Shown here: positions 46,305 through 56,233 of the stretch, piece after piece
How the letters are laid out: each line of letters begins with the position of its first letter
Numbering within the stretch: position 1 is the first letter of the stretch
NCBI RefSeq assembly: GCF_012911865.1
Contig: NZ_JAAXYH010000002.1
Coordinates: 310,001 to 374,000 of the forward strand
Direction: 5' to 3'
DNA: 64,000 nt
Source of the DNA: Shewanella salipaludis
Lineage (GTDB): Bacteria > Pseudomonadota > Gammaproteobacteria > Enterobacterales > Shewanellaceae
Program-made: the position numbers and the translations under genes
Notes under the pieces: model-generated
What the model was told of the DNA's origin: nothing
Seen by the model: only the letters and a program-made list of their open reading frames with translations
Database searches by the model: none

Positions 46305-46342
46305 AGCTCGATTCCGTTTAATGAAAGAGATTAATAATGAGT

Positions 46343-46370
46343 ATATTGGGACGCTTTAATGAGTTTCAAT
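46343..46370 (-). promoter_or_regulatory. Sigma-32-like promoter of lon
   Basis: On the minus strand ATTGAAA and CCCAATAT are separated by 13 bases, a good fit to the heat-shock pattern CTTGAAA-N(11-16)-CCCATNT. The -10 element ends 38 bases before the lon ATG, and the region lies downstream of the clpX terminator. Confidence 0.7.
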
Positions 46371-46380
46371 GGCCGATACG

Positions 46381-46404
46381 AAAAAAGGAGCCCTGAGGCT
46401 CCTT
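46381..46404 (-). terminator. Terminator of clpX
   Basis: AAGGAGCC and GGCTCCTT form an 8-bp stem with a TCAG loop, followed by TTTT on the minus strand, 29 bases after the clpX stop. Confidence 0.88.
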
Positions 46405-46433
46405 GTTTTTCGGTTTGTTGACCGGCTGTTTAT

Positions 46434-47714
<1,281 letters not shown>

Positions 47715-47798
47715 TACTCTACCTCATTTGCAGTCTGCTCTACTGCTTGGTCAAATCGTCTCACTATTCATTGAGCATAGCCCAGTAAAAAGCAAAAA

Positions 47799-48410
47799 TC
47801 AGCCTCGTTTTGTCAGCACCGAATCGACTAAGCCATATTCAACTGCCTGAGTTGCACTCATAAAATTGTCACGGTCTGTGTCACGCTCAATCACTTCCAG
47901 GGGCTGACCTGTATGCTCTGCCAGCATGTGGTTTAACTTATTCTTGATACCCAGAATTTCCTGAGCATGAATGGCGATATCCGATGCCTGGCCCTGGAAG
48001 CCACCCAACGGCTGATGAATCATCACCCGCGAATTAGGCAAACAATGACGCTTGCCCTTTTCGCCACCGGCCAACAGGAAGGCGCCCATGCTCGCGGCCT
48101 GACCTATGCAGACAGTGCTGACGTTGGGCTTGATGAACTGCATGGTATCATAAATCGCCATACCGGCTGTGACTGAGCCACCGGGCGAATTGATGTACAG
48201 GTAGATATCTTTATCCGGGCTTTCGGACTCTAAAAACAGTAATTGCGCCACAATGAGGTTGGCCATATGTTCTTCGACCTGGCCAACCAGAAAGATCACC
48301 CGCTCTTTTAACAGACGAGAATAGATATCATATGAGCGTTCGCCTTTGGCCGTCTGTTCGACCACCATGGGCACGAGTGCGTTTTGTATTGCTTCTGGCG
48401 CATTATGCAT
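47799..48410 (-). CDS. clpP: ClpP, proteolytic subunit
   Basis: A 203-residue serine peptidase. The triad is visible: Ser in [12 protein letters not shown], His in [12 protein letters not shown], and Asp in the later RDTDRDNFM region. [20 protein letters not shown] is the substrate-binding strand. It forms the double-heptamer chamber with ClpX or ClpA. It lies between tig and clpX, as in E. coli. Confidence 0.97.
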   Translation of the reverse strand: MHNAPEAIQNALVPMVVEQTAKGERSYDIYSRLLKERVIFLVGQVEEHMANLIVAQLLFLESESPDKDIYLYINSPGGSVTAGMAIYDTMQFIKPNVSTVCIGQAASMGAFLLAGGEKGKRHCLPNSRVMIHQPLGGFQGQASDIAIHAQEILGIKNKLNHMLAEHTGQPLEVIERDTDRDNFMSATQAVEYGLVDSVLTKRG

Positions 48411-48430
48411 TCTTCACTTCCCTAAATAAA

Positions 48431-48463
48431 AATGGCTCGCATGAGGAGCCTCATACGAGCCAT
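48431..48463 (-). terminator. Terminator between tig and clpP
   Basis: ATGGCTCG and CGAGCCAT, continued inward by ATGAGG and CTCAT with a small mismatch, form a long hairpin followed by TTTTTA on the minus strand, before the clpP ribosome binding site. Confidence 0.8.
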
Positions 48464-48493
48464 TATAAATGGCGAACAGCTAATCAAGTCAAG
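48462..48493 (-). promoter_or_regulatory. Possible clpP promoter
   Basis: On the minus strand CTTGACT and CCATTTATAAT follow at heat-shock-like spacing (14 bases), and TTGACT/TATAAT also read as a sigma-70 pair with a long 19-base spacer. Transcription would start at the terminator hairpin of tig, so the promoter call is tentative. Confidence 0.4.
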
Positions 48494-48499
48494 CTTAGC

Positions 48500-49804
48500 T
48501 TATGCGCGACCTGTAGCCTTGTTCATAAATTCTTCGAAAGCGACTTCTTTCTCTGTCACTTTGGCTGTTTTCAACAGGGCTTCAACCGCTTGCTCTTCCA
48601 GAGCCACGTTGCGCATGTTCTGCATCAGCTCTTTATTGCCGTTGTAGTAGGCAACCACTTCTTTTGGATCTTCGTAAGCAGAAGCCATGGAAGCGATCAG
48701 AGCCTGAACGCGATCATCTTCGGCTTTCAGCTCGTTGGTCTTGATGACTTCGCCCAATAACAGACCGACCTTAACGCGACGTTCGGCTTGCTCTGTGAAC
48801 AGATCGGCCGGCAGCTCAGGCATGTTGGCAGATTGCTCGCCGAAGCGTTGCATGGCTTGCTTGCGCAGTACATCCACTTCACCGTCGATCAGCGCCTTAG
48901 GCAGTGTGATCTCGTTGTTGGCCAACAGACCCGCTATGACTTGCTCTTTCACATTGGCTTTCAAGGCTTGTTCCAGCTCACGACCCATGTTCTTACGGAT
49001 CTCGGCTTTCAGCGCTTCCAGGCCGCCGTCGGCGATACCGAACAGAGAGGCAAACTCATCGTTGACTTCAGGCAGGTTAGCCGCCAGTACTTCAGTCAGT
49101 GTGATGGCAAACTTGGCCGCTTTCCCTTTCAGGTTTTCGGCGTGGTAATCTTCGGGGAAAGTCACTTCGATATCGAAAGACTCACCGGCCTTGTGACCGT
49201 CGATGCCGGCTTCGAAGCCAGGGATCATGCGGCCGCTGCCCAGTTGCAGTTCGAAGTCATCGGCTTTGCCGCCGTCAAACTCTTCACCGTCGATTGAACC
49301 TACGAAGTTCATCTTCACTTTGTCGCCATCGGTAGCGGCACGGTCAACGGCGGCGAAAGTCGCATGTTGCTTGCGCAGGGTTTCGATCATGGCATCGACA
49401 TCTGCGTCTTTGACTTCGGCTTTAGGTTGCTCAACTTCGATGGCATCCAGGCCCTTCAACTCGACTTCAGGATAAACTTCAAAAGTCGCAACAAACTCAA
49501 ACTTCTCAGCATCGCTGGCACCAGGCACGAAGGTTGGCGCACCGGCAGGGTTCAACTTCTCGGCTATGATGGCTTCGATGAAGTTGCGCTGCATGACTTC
49601 GCCCATGATGTCTTGACGGATCGCCGCACCATAACGCTTGTTGATCACTGTGACTGGGACTTTACCAGGACGGAAGCCTGGGATACGGGCGCGCTTAGCT
49701 TCACGTTGCAAGCTGTCTTTAACCAGCTTTTCAATTTGTTCAGCAGGAACAGAAATGGTCAGGCGACGCTCTAGGCCTTGAGTTGTTTCAACAGAAACTT
49801 GCAT
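48500..49804 (-). CDS. tig: Trigger factor
   Basis: A 434-residue ribosome-bound chaperone and prolyl isomerase. The ribosome-binding signature GFRPGKVP is at residues 44-51, the FKBP-like domain follows ([32 protein letters not shown]), and the helical C-terminal arms complete it. The ATG at 49804 ([15 protein letters not shown]) is the family start; the frame open to 49855 is not used. It leads the tig-clpPX-lon cluster. Confidence 0.97.
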   Translation of the reverse strand: MQVSVETTQGLERRLTISVPAEQIEKLVKDSLQREAKRARIPGFRPGKVPVTVINKRYGAAIRQDIMGEVMQRNFIEAIIAEKLNPAGAPTFVPGASDAEKFEFVATFEVYPEVELKGLDAIEVEQPKAEVKDADVDAMIETLRKQHATFAAVDRAATDGDKVKMNFVGSIDGEEFDGGKADDFELQLGSGRMIPGFEAGIDGHKAGESFDIEVTFPEDYHAENLKGKAAKFAITLTEVLAANLPEVNDEFASLFGIADGGLEALKAEIRKNMGRELEQALKANVKEQVIAGLLANNEITLPKALIDGEVDVLRKQAMQRFGEQSANMPELPADLFTEQAERRVKVGLLLGEVIKTNELKAEDDRVQALIASMASAYEDPKEVVAYYNGNKELMQNMRNVALEEQAVEALLKTAKVTEKEVAFEEFMNKATGRA

Positions 49805-50011
49805 TGTTTTACCTCGAAATGTGTCTAACGTCCTTTGTAATAGTCGAGTTTTCAACTATTCAGGTATTCGTTTCTTGATCATTAAATTTGACTAGAATGC
49901 CCATCACTACTGAATTCCGGCACCGGTCGCTATAGTTGATATTTATCAAGACGCGACATTATAGCCACCGTTTTCGGCAGAGTCGAGCCTGATAAGGCGG
50001 ATTACGGGCAT

Positions 50012-50040
50012 AAAAAAAGCGACCCAAGGTCGCTTTTTTT
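50012..50040 (-). terminator. Terminator after the tRNA cluster (bidirectional)
   Basis: AAAAAAAGCGACC and its complement form a 13-bp stem with a CAA loop and T runs on either strand. It lies 18 bases after the 3' end of the tRNA-His gene. Confidence 0.9.
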
Positions 50041-50058
50041 ATTTCTAACACAGAAAAA

Positions 50059-50135
50059 TGGGGTGACTGATGGGGCTCGAACCCACGACAACCGGAATCA
50101 CAATCCGGGACTCTACCAACTGAGCTACAATCACC
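50059..50135 (-). tRNA. tRNA-His (GTG)
   Basis: A 77-base cloverleaf on the minus strand including encoded CCA. The acceptor pairs GTGATTG with CAGTCAC, the extra G(-1) opposite C73 is present as tRNA-His requires, the anticodon loop reads ATTGTGATT with GTG, and the T arm has GGTTCGAGCC. Confidence 0.97.
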
Positions 50136-50142
50136 ACTGAAA

Positions 50143-50219
50143 TGGTACGCCCGGCAGGATTCGAACCTGCGACCACCCGCTTAGAAGGCGGGTGCTCTAT
50201 CCAACTGAGCTACGGGCGC
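50143..50219 (-). tRNA. tRNA-Arg (TCT)
   Basis: A 77-base cloverleaf with encoded CCA. The acceptor is GCGCCCG with CGGGCGT, the D arm TAGCTCAGTTGGATAGAGC, the anticodon loop CTTCTAA with TCT, and the T arm GGTTCGAATCC. It reads AGA/AGG codons. It lies 7 bases upstream of the tRNA-His gene, same transcript. Confidence 0.97.
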
Positions 50220-50314
50220 ATGGTCTACAGTTTACTCTGTATCCTAACCGGTTGAGAAAATGAGCTTGTCATTCGCTCACATCCGCCGATATAAATCGGC
50301 CAATGCCTTTAATG

Positions 50315-50391
<77 letters not shown>

Positions 50392-50674
50392 AGAACTTGC
50401 ATGTTGCCGAGGTTATTGCTTGATACTGCATGAGTATCACCCCGAGAACGGAGCGCATCTTATCCCCTCACTTTAGGCCAGTCAACGATTTTTTTGCCTA
50501 TCGGGAGCGGCTGCTGAATTAACCGGCTAAAGTCGATTTTTTATCCTGCATCCGGCGGCATTGTTCATGACACCTCAGCCCCGCCCTGTTAAAATAACGC
50601 CGATTTTAACGCATTGCACAGCTCCAGTGCAGTGTCGTTCAACTATCGCGCCATATAAAGGATATCCTACACCC

Positions 50675-51532
50675 ATGACAGCCCAAATAATCGATGGCAA
50701 AGCGATCGCTCAATCCATTCGCACTCAATTAAGCCAAAAAGTACTAGCCCGCAAAGAGGCTGGACAGAGAGTTCCTGGTTTAGCCGTCGTACTCGTTGGT
50801 TCCGACCCCGCCTCCCAGGTGTATGTCGGCAGTAAGCGCAAAGCCTGCGACGAAGTCGGTTTCATCTCGCGCTCATACGATCTGGACGCTTCCACCTCGG
50901 AAACCGAGTTGCTGGAACTGATAGACAAGCTGAACAACGATCCGACCATAGACGGTATCCTGGTACAGCTGCCGCTGCCGGCGCATATCCAAGATTCCAA
51001 AGTCATAGAACGCATACGCCCGGACAAAGACGTCGACGGTTTCCATCCCTACAATGTCGGCCGCCTGGCCCAACGCATTCCCGTGCTGCGCTCTTGCACC
51101 CCCATGGGGATAATGACGCTGATCAAATCCACCGGCATAGATACCTATGGCCTGGATGCCGTCGTGGTTGGTGCTTCCAACATAGTCGGGCGCCCCATGA
51201 CGCTGGAACTCCTGTTGGCCGGCTGCACTACCACCACCTGCCACAGGTTTACCAAGAATCTCGAACAGAAAGTCAGACAGGCGGATCTGGTGATCGTTGC
51301 CGTCGGCAAGGCCGGCTTCATTCCCGGAGACTGGATTAAACCCGGCGCCATAGTGATAGACGTAGGCATCAACCGTCTGGATAACGGTACTCTGGTGGGC
51401 GACGTGCAATACGATGTCGCCGCCGAACACGCCAGCTTCATCACCCCAGTCCCCGGCGGCGTCGGCCCCATGACCATCGCCAGCCTGCTGGAAAATACCT
51501 TATACGCCGCCGAGCAATATCACGACCAGTGA
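50675..51532 (+). CDS. folD: FolD, methylenetetrahydrofolate dehydrogenase/cyclohydrolase
   Basis: A 285-residue bifunctional cytosolic enzyme making 10-formyl-THF from 5,10-methylene-THF with NADP. Signatures: [23 protein letters not shown] with the catalytic Lys and Tyr, VQLPLP, and the dinucleotide-binding [10 protein letters not shown] with the final [16 protein letters not shown]. The ATG at 50675 is the family start; the open frame to 50561 is spurious. A strong terminator follows. Confidence 0.97.
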   Translation: MTAQIIDGKAIAQSIRTQLSQKVLARKEAGQRVPGLAVVLVGSDPASQVYVGSKRKACDEVGFISRSYDLDASTSETELLELIDKLNNDPTIDGILVQLPLPAHIQDSKVIERIRPDKDVDGFHPYNVGRLAQRIPVLRSCTPMGIMTLIKSTGIDTYGLDAVVVGASNIVGRPMTLELLLAGCTTTTCHRFTKNLEQKVRQADLVIVAVGKAGFIPGDWIKPGAIVIDVGINRLDNGTLVGDVQYDVAAEHASFITPVPGGVGPMTIASLLENTLYAAEQYHDQ

Positions 51533-51570
51533 CGGCGCAGCCGCCCACGGCGGCGCAACGCACAACAACA

Positions 51571-51599
51571 AAAACGCCAGCGGATGCTGGCGTTTTTTT
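51571..51599 (+). terminator. Bidirectional terminator between folD and cysS
   Basis: AAAACGCCAGC and GCTGGCGTTTT form an 11-bp stem with a 4-base loop and T runs on both strands, serving convergent folD and cysS. Confidence 0.92.
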
Positions 51600-51629
51600 A
51601 TGCTTGCTTCAGGTGTCTGCGTGCGCCAA

Positions 51630-53009
51630 CTATTTCTTGCGCCAAGTGGTACCGGCAGGACCGTCTTCCAGCTCGACCCCCAAGGCATTCAGCCTGTCAC
51701 GGGCCACATCGGCCGCGGCCCAGTCTTTCTCGCTGCGGGCGCGATTGCGCTCGACGATCAAGGCCTCGATCTCCGCCACTTCATCATCGCCACCCGTCCC
51801 CTGGAAGAAGGCATCGGCATCCTGCTCCAGCAGTCCCAGCACCGAAGCCAGTTGTTTCAGGCTGACGCCCAGGGCTGACGCCTGCGCCATGTCACTCGTC
51901 TTCAGGCGGTTGATTTCACGCACCATGTCGAACAACACTGAATAGGCTTCCGGGGTGTTGAAGTCATCATCCATGGCCGTCTTGAATTTGGCCACAAACT
52001 CGTCGGCGGGCGCGGCGACGACGGTCAAATCCAGGCCCTTGAGCGCGGTATACAGACGTTCCAACGCCGCACGGGCCTGCTTGAGGTTATCCTCTGAGTA
52101 ATTCAGCTGGCTGCGGTAATGGCCCGAGAGCAGGAAATAACGCACCGTCTCGGGATCATAATGGGCCAGGACATCGCGAATGGTGAAGAAATTATCCAAC
52201 GACTTGGACATCTTCTCCTTGTCTATCATCACCATGCCCGTATGCATCCAGTAATTCACATAAGGTGTATCGTGGGCACAGCAGGACTGGGCAATTTCAT
52301 TCTCATGGTGGGGGAACTTGAGATCCGAACCGCCGCCGTGAATATCGAAATGCAGCCCAAGGTGTTTGCTGTTCATCGCCGAGCATTCTATGTGCCAACC
52401 GGGACGCCCAAGGCCCCAGGGCGATTCCCAGGTAGGCTCACCCGGCTTGGACATCTTCCACAACACAAAGTCCATGGGATCTTGCTTGTTTTCATCCACC
52501 TCGACCCGGGCGCCGGCCTGCAGCTGTTCCAGGTTCTGGCCGGATAACTGCCCATAGGCAGGATAAGAGGCCACGCTGAACAAGACATCGCCATCGGGCG
52601 CCACATAGGCATGGCCGCGATCGAGCAGGCGCTGCACCATATCTATGATCTCGGCCATGTGCAGGGTCGCCTTGGGCTCAAAATCCGGGCGCATCATGTT
52701 GAGCGCATCGAAGTCACGGTACATCTCGCCCGTCAGACGCTCGGTCAGGGATTCACAGCTCTCGTTGTTCTCATTGGCGCGCTTGATGATCTTATCGTCG
52801 ACATCCGTGATGTTGCGTTGATAATTCACCTCATAGCCAGAGTAACGCAGGTAGCGCACTATCATGTCGAAAGAAACAAAAGTACGCCCATGACCAATGT
52901 GACACAGGTCGTATATGGTTACCCCACACACGTACATCCCGATTTTTCCGGGCTGAATTGGCTTAAATTCCTGTTTTTGGCGGCTGATACTATTGTAAAT
53001 CTTTAACAT
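51630..53009 (-). CDS. cysS: Cysteinyl-tRNA synthetase
   Basis: A 459-residue class-I synthetase charging tRNA-Cys. [15 protein letters not shown] holds the zinc-binding Cys and the HIGH motif, further zinc ligands are in the WHIECSAM and HHENEIAQS parts, and KMSKS is the second class-I motif. I use the ATG at 53009 (MLKIYNS) with AAGAGA at proper distance; the ATG at 53015 is possible. It is divergent from ppiB. Confidence 0.96.
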   Translation of the reverse strand: MLKIYNSISRQKQEFKPIQPGKIGMYVCGVTIYDLCHIGHGRTFVSFDMIVRYLRYSGYEVNYQRNITDVDDKIIKRANENNESCESLTERLTGEMYRDFDALNMMRPDFEPKATLHMAEIIDMVQRLLDRGHAYVAPDGDVLFSVASYPAYGQLSGQNLEQLQAGARVEVDENKQDPMDFVLWKMSKPGEPTWESPWGLGRPGWHIECSAMNSKHLGLHFDIHGGGSDLKFPHHENEIAQSCCAHDTPYVNYWMHTGMVMIDKEKMSKSLDNFFTIRDVLAHYDPETVRYFLLSGHYRSQLNYSEDNLKQARAALERLYTALKGLDLTVVAAPADEFVAKFKTAMDDDFNTPEAYSVLFDMVREINRLKTSDMAQASALGVSLKQLASVLGLLEQDADAFFQGTGGDDEVAEIEALIVERNRARSEKDWAAADVARDRLNALGVELEDGPAGTTWRKK

Positions 53010-53149
53010 CGACATTCTCTTCAAAGGGACATTCGGGAGCAAAATCAGGCGCTCAGTCTAGCATGACAGCCCGGGTTTTGAATACTGCGCTTTATGGCTT
53101 AACTCAGATCAGTTAGAATCTCTGCAGGATTTCCAATGAGTATGAAAAA

Positions 53150-53644
53150 ATGATTACATTGCACACTAATTTTGGCGACATCAAACTGCAACTGCATGCG
53201 GATAAGGCGCCCCTGACGGTCGACAACTTCCTGCGTTACGCCAACGAAGGTTTCTTCGATGGCACCATATTTCACCGGGTGATCGATGGTTTCATGGTGC
53301 AAGGCGGCGGTTTCAGCGAAGACATGAGCCAGAAGCGTTGTCACGAGCCGGTCAAGAATGAAGCCAACAACGGGTTATCCAACCGTACAGGCACCATAGC
53401 CATGGCCAGGACTTCAGATCCACACTCGGCAACGGCGCAGTTCTTCATCAACGTCAATGACAACACCTTCCTCGACTTCAAGTCCGAGTCGTCTCAGGGC
53501 TGGGGCTATTGCGTCTTCGGTGAAGTCAGCGAAGGCATGGACGTGGTCGAAAAGATCAAGGCCGTCAGCACAGGCAATCGCGGCATGCACCAGGATGTGC
53601 CTCTGGATGCCGTGATTATCGAAAAAGTGACAGTCGCAGCCTAA
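53150..53644 (+). CDS. ppiB: Peptidyl-prolyl isomerase B (cyclophilin)
   Basis: A 164-residue cytoplasmic cyclophilin. [15 protein letters not shown] holds the catalytic Arg and the core, followed by [25 protein letters not shown]. No signal peptide is present. It lies 9 bases upstream of lpxH in the conserved cysS/ppiB-lpxH arrangement known from enteric bacteria. Confidence 0.96.
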   Translation: MITLHTNFGDIKLQLHADKAPLTVDNFLRYANEGFFDGTIFHRVIDGFMVQGGGFSEDMSQKRCHEPVKNEANNGLSNRTGTIAMARTSDPHSATAQFFINVNDNTFLDFKSESSQGWGYCVFGEVSEGMDVVEKIKAVSTGNRGMHQDVPLDAVIIEKVTVAA

Positions 53645-53653
53645 GCCCACTCG

Positions 53654-54379
53654 ATGCGCACACTCTTCATCGCCGATCTGCACCTGAGTGCAGATCGGCC
53701 AGACATCACCCAAGCTTTCTATCGCTTCCTCGATACCCAACTGGACAACACCCAAGCCCTCTACATACTCGGCGACTTGTTCGAGGTCTGGGTCGGTGAC
53801 GATATCGCCGAACCCTTCGCCATCGCCTTGGCCGCCAAGCTCAAGCATGTTTCGACGCGTCTCCCCGTGTACTTTATTCACGGTAACCGCGATTTTTTGC
53901 TCGGCAAACACTTCGCCGCCAGTGCCGGGATGATCTTGCTGCCCGAGGTCCATAGGCTGAACCTCTATGGCAAGGCAGTGGTGATATTGCATGGCGACAG
54001 CCTCTGCACCCTGGACCGGGCCTATCAGAGATTCAGGAAATTTCGCAGCCTGAGTTGGGTGCGTTGGCTCTATTGCCAGCTGCCACGGCAGACGCGCCAA
54101 GGCATAGCCGATAAGCTCCGCAACAAGAGCAAGCAGAGCAACCAGAATAAGAGTTACAGCATAATGGATGTGGCGCCCGGGTCGGTCGACGCGTTGATGC
54201 GCCAGACCGGCGCCGAGCTGATGATCCATGGTCATACCCACAGACCGGCCATTCATGAACTGACCCATGACCGCCGCCGCTTGGTGGTCGGAGACTGGTA
54301 TCAGCAAGGCAGTGTGCTCAGCATCACGCCCGACTCGGCATCCCTGGACGTGTTGCCCTTCGACAGCGCTTGTCCTTAG
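53654..54379 (+). CDS. lpxH: LpxH, UDP-2,3-diacylglucosamine hydrolase (intact copy)
   Basis: A 241-residue metallophosphoesterase that makes lipid X in lipid A synthesis at the inner membrane. The metal motifs are complete: [24 protein letters not shown], the HGDSLC histidine and GHTHRPA. A short SKQSNQN stretch comes from two 9-base repeats at 54131-54148. The part from 54071 on is repeated at 59928 beyond the CBASS island. It is convergent with miaE with a 29-base gap. This is the only copy with the active-site motifs. Confidence 0.95.
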   Translation: MRTLFIADLHLSADRPDITQAFYRFLDTQLDNTQALYILGDLFEVWVGDDIAEPFAIALAAKLKHVSTRLPVYFIHGNRDFLLGKHFAASAGMILLPEVHRLNLYGKAVVILHGDSLCTLDRAYQRFRKFRSLSWVRWLYCQLPRQTRQGIADKLRNKSKQSNQNKSYSIMDVAPGSVDALMRQTGAELMIHGHTHRPAIHELTHDRRRLVVGDWYQQGSVLSITPDSASLDVLPFDSACP

Positions 54380-55059
54380 ACAGCCCAAACCCTTAGAAGG
54401 CGCCCGGCTCACGCCTGGGCAGGCGCGCCGCTGTGAAAATGGAACTCAGTGTCGCTTGCCTGGATGAGCTCGGCCTCGAGCCGGCCGAAGTGGGCCACCC
54501 GCTCGCCTATGTCTTCTCCGGCAATCGCCTGGGCCAGGCTGAGATAGTCGCGAAAGTGGCGCGCCTCGGAGCGCAGCAGCGACACATAGAAACGGTTCAG
54601 TTCATCATCCAGATGCGGCGCCAATTTTGCGAAACGCTCACAGGAGCGGGCCTCTATGTAGGCGCCGACGATCAACTTATCCACCAGGGTCGCAGGCTCG
54701 TGGGTGCGCACTTGCCCCATCAGGCCCTTGGCATAGCGGGCCGCCCTGACGTTCTGATAGGCTATGTCACGGCGCTGCATCAGCTCCAGCACCTGCTCGA
54801 AGTGATGAAACTCTTCTTTGATCAGCCGTACCATGGGACCTATGATATCCACTGTCATCGCCAGTTGCTCACGGGGAACCAGGACGGCTGTCGCTTCATT
54901 CTTCTTGCTATCCCTGGCCAGAAAGGCCGTCAAATCCCTGTCCTTGTGATAGACAAACTCCTCATAGGGTTTGGCCCACGCCAGTAAAGCCTCGCCGCTA
55001 GGCTTATCCAGGGCATATTTACGCAGTAAAAACATCGCCGTCTGCGCCGCTTTTAGCTC
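54071..55059. repeat. Left copy of the about 1-kb direct repeat flanking the CBASS island
   Basis: This segment (lpxH 3' part and miaE from codon 53 to its stop) matches 59928-60934 with about fifteen scattered single-base differences and an 18-base length difference from a 9-base repeat. Both copies have the same orientation. The homology stops abruptly at 55059, inside the TTTTAGCTC at the start of the shared miaE part. Confidence 0.93.
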
Positions 55060-55104
55060 ACTGAATGCATAGCTGTGCATATATAAATATTGATCTTTAT
55101 CCAC
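54409..55104 (-). pseudogene. miaE: miaE, 5'-truncated copy with foreign N-terminus
   Basis: Codes for the tRNA-(2-methylthio-N6-isopentenyl-A37) hydroxylase MiaE core, but the first 52 residues of the intact copy at 60284 are replaced. From ELKAAQTAMFLL on it equals the intact protein except for an Ala-Thr-Ala/Ala-Ile-Ala change. Before that, a 15-residue stretch (MDKDQYLYMHSYAFS) is read from island DNA, starting at a GTG without a good ribosome binding site. The diiron-type motifs EEFHHFEQ and EARHF remain, so residual activity cannot be excluded, but loss of the N-terminus and promoter makes it likely non-functional. Confidence 0.8.
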
Positions 55105-55177
55105 TACACTGCTTTAGATCTTTCATTATTAGTGCTTGATGAACTCCATGAAGCAAAGAAATTTTTTTTCATTGTGG

Positions 55178-55207
55178 TTGAATTCCTTTCAAAAATCACA
55201 ACATACT
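55178..55207 (+). promoter_or_regulatory. Probable promoter of the CBASS operon
   Basis: TTGAAT (-35) and CATACT (-10) with an 18-base spacer, about 25 bases before the CD-NTase ATG. CCTTTCAA in the spacer (55185-55192) is complementary to TTGAAAGG (55217-55224), which overlaps the ribosome binding site AAAGGAGG. Confidence 0.5.
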
Positions 55208-55231
55208 GACTAACAATTGAAAGGAGGCAAC

Positions 55232-56233
55232 ATGGCTACATTACAAGCTCAGTTTAAACAATTCCACGATAACATTAAACTTGGTACATATGAAGAAAAT
55301 CAAACGCTTAGGGACAAGCGTGATCTGCTCATTAATGAGCTCGCAACCGAGCTAAAGAACGAAAAAGTCCCAGATACTGATAGGGCTCTCACATTTAGTA
55401 AAATAGATCAGGGCTCCTACAAAATGAAAACTGGCATCAAACCTACTGATGGTCATTACGACATAGATGTAGGCGTCATATTCGATGTGACAGAAGACGA
55501 ATATGACCCAAAAAAGCTAAAAAAACTGGTTTACGACATAATTAATAAGCGGAATAACAGGACAGTAGACTACAATAAGCCCTGTATAACAGTGAATTAT
55601 GCCAGTGGCTATCACGTTGATCTCCCTGTTTACTGTAAGAATAGCGAAAAAGACGTAAAAATCGCTTGGGGGAAAATGACCGTTGCGAATGAATGGGTCG
55701 ATTCAGATCCCAATGGATTAAATGACTGGGTGGCAAGTATTTCAACGGAAAGTAAAAAGTCTCGCCAATTTAGAAAATGCGTACGCTATTTGAAAAAATG
55801 GAAGCAAAAACATTTCTCTGAAAACGGTAATGTAGCCCCACCCTCTATAGGCTTAACACTCCAAGCTAGACGTCATTTTATTTTTAGTACTGATAATGAT
55901 CTTCTTTGCCTAATAAACATTGTAGAAAAAATCATCAATGATTTTTCAAATGATTTCGATATAAAAAACTTTAGAATTGTACATTCAATTGATTTTAAGC
56001 TACCCGTAAAACCCTATAAAAACGTTTACTACAAAATGACGTTAAATCAGCAAGACGTGTTTTATAAAAAGGCTGAAGCATTGCTAGAAAGCCTTTGCGC
56101 TGCAAGAGATGAAGACTGTGATCATGAAGCAAGCAAAATTTTAAGACAAGTCTTTGGTGACGACTTCCCACTAGTTGATAAAATATTACGTTCAGACGTA
56201 AAACCAGTGATTAATTCAGGTACAAGTGCATGA
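55232..56233 (+). CDS. CBASS CD-NTase (cGAS/DncV-like nucleotidyltransferase)
   Basis: A 333-residue cyclic oligonucleotide synthase, the sensor-signal enzyme of a CBASS anti-phage system. The nucleotidyltransferase core shows GS at 61-62 (DQGSYKMKTGIKP), the metal ligands D77 and D79 in YDIDVGVIFD and the third acidic residue D130 in HVDLPVY. The helical C-terminal part follows. On infection such enzymes make a di- or trinucleotide that triggers the effector; its C-terminus is conjugated by Cap2, and here it ends NSGTSA. AAAGGAGG precedes the ATG at 55232. The stop overlaps cap2 (ATGA). I cannot assign the clade or product. Confidence 0.88.
   Translation: MATLQAQFKQFHDNIKLGTYEENQTLRDKRDLLINELATELKNEKVPDTDRALTFSKIDQGSYKMKTGIKPTDGHYDIDVGVIFDVTEDEYDPKKLKKLVYDIINKRNNRTVDYNKPCITVNYASGYHVDLPVYCKNSEKDVKIAWGKMTVANEWVDSDPNGLNDWVASISTESKKSRQFRKCVRYLKKWKQKHFSENGNVAPPSIGLTLQARRHFIFSTDNDLLCLINIVEKIINDFSNDFDIKNFRIVHSIDFKLPVKPYKNVYYKMTLNQQDVFYKKAEALLESLCAARDEDCDHEASKILRQVFGDDFPLVDKILRSDVKPVINSGTSA

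Noticed and set aside
53414..54412. 332-codon minus-strand open frame
   Set aside because: Antisense to ppiB and lpxH; a shadow also repeated in the right lpxH fragment.
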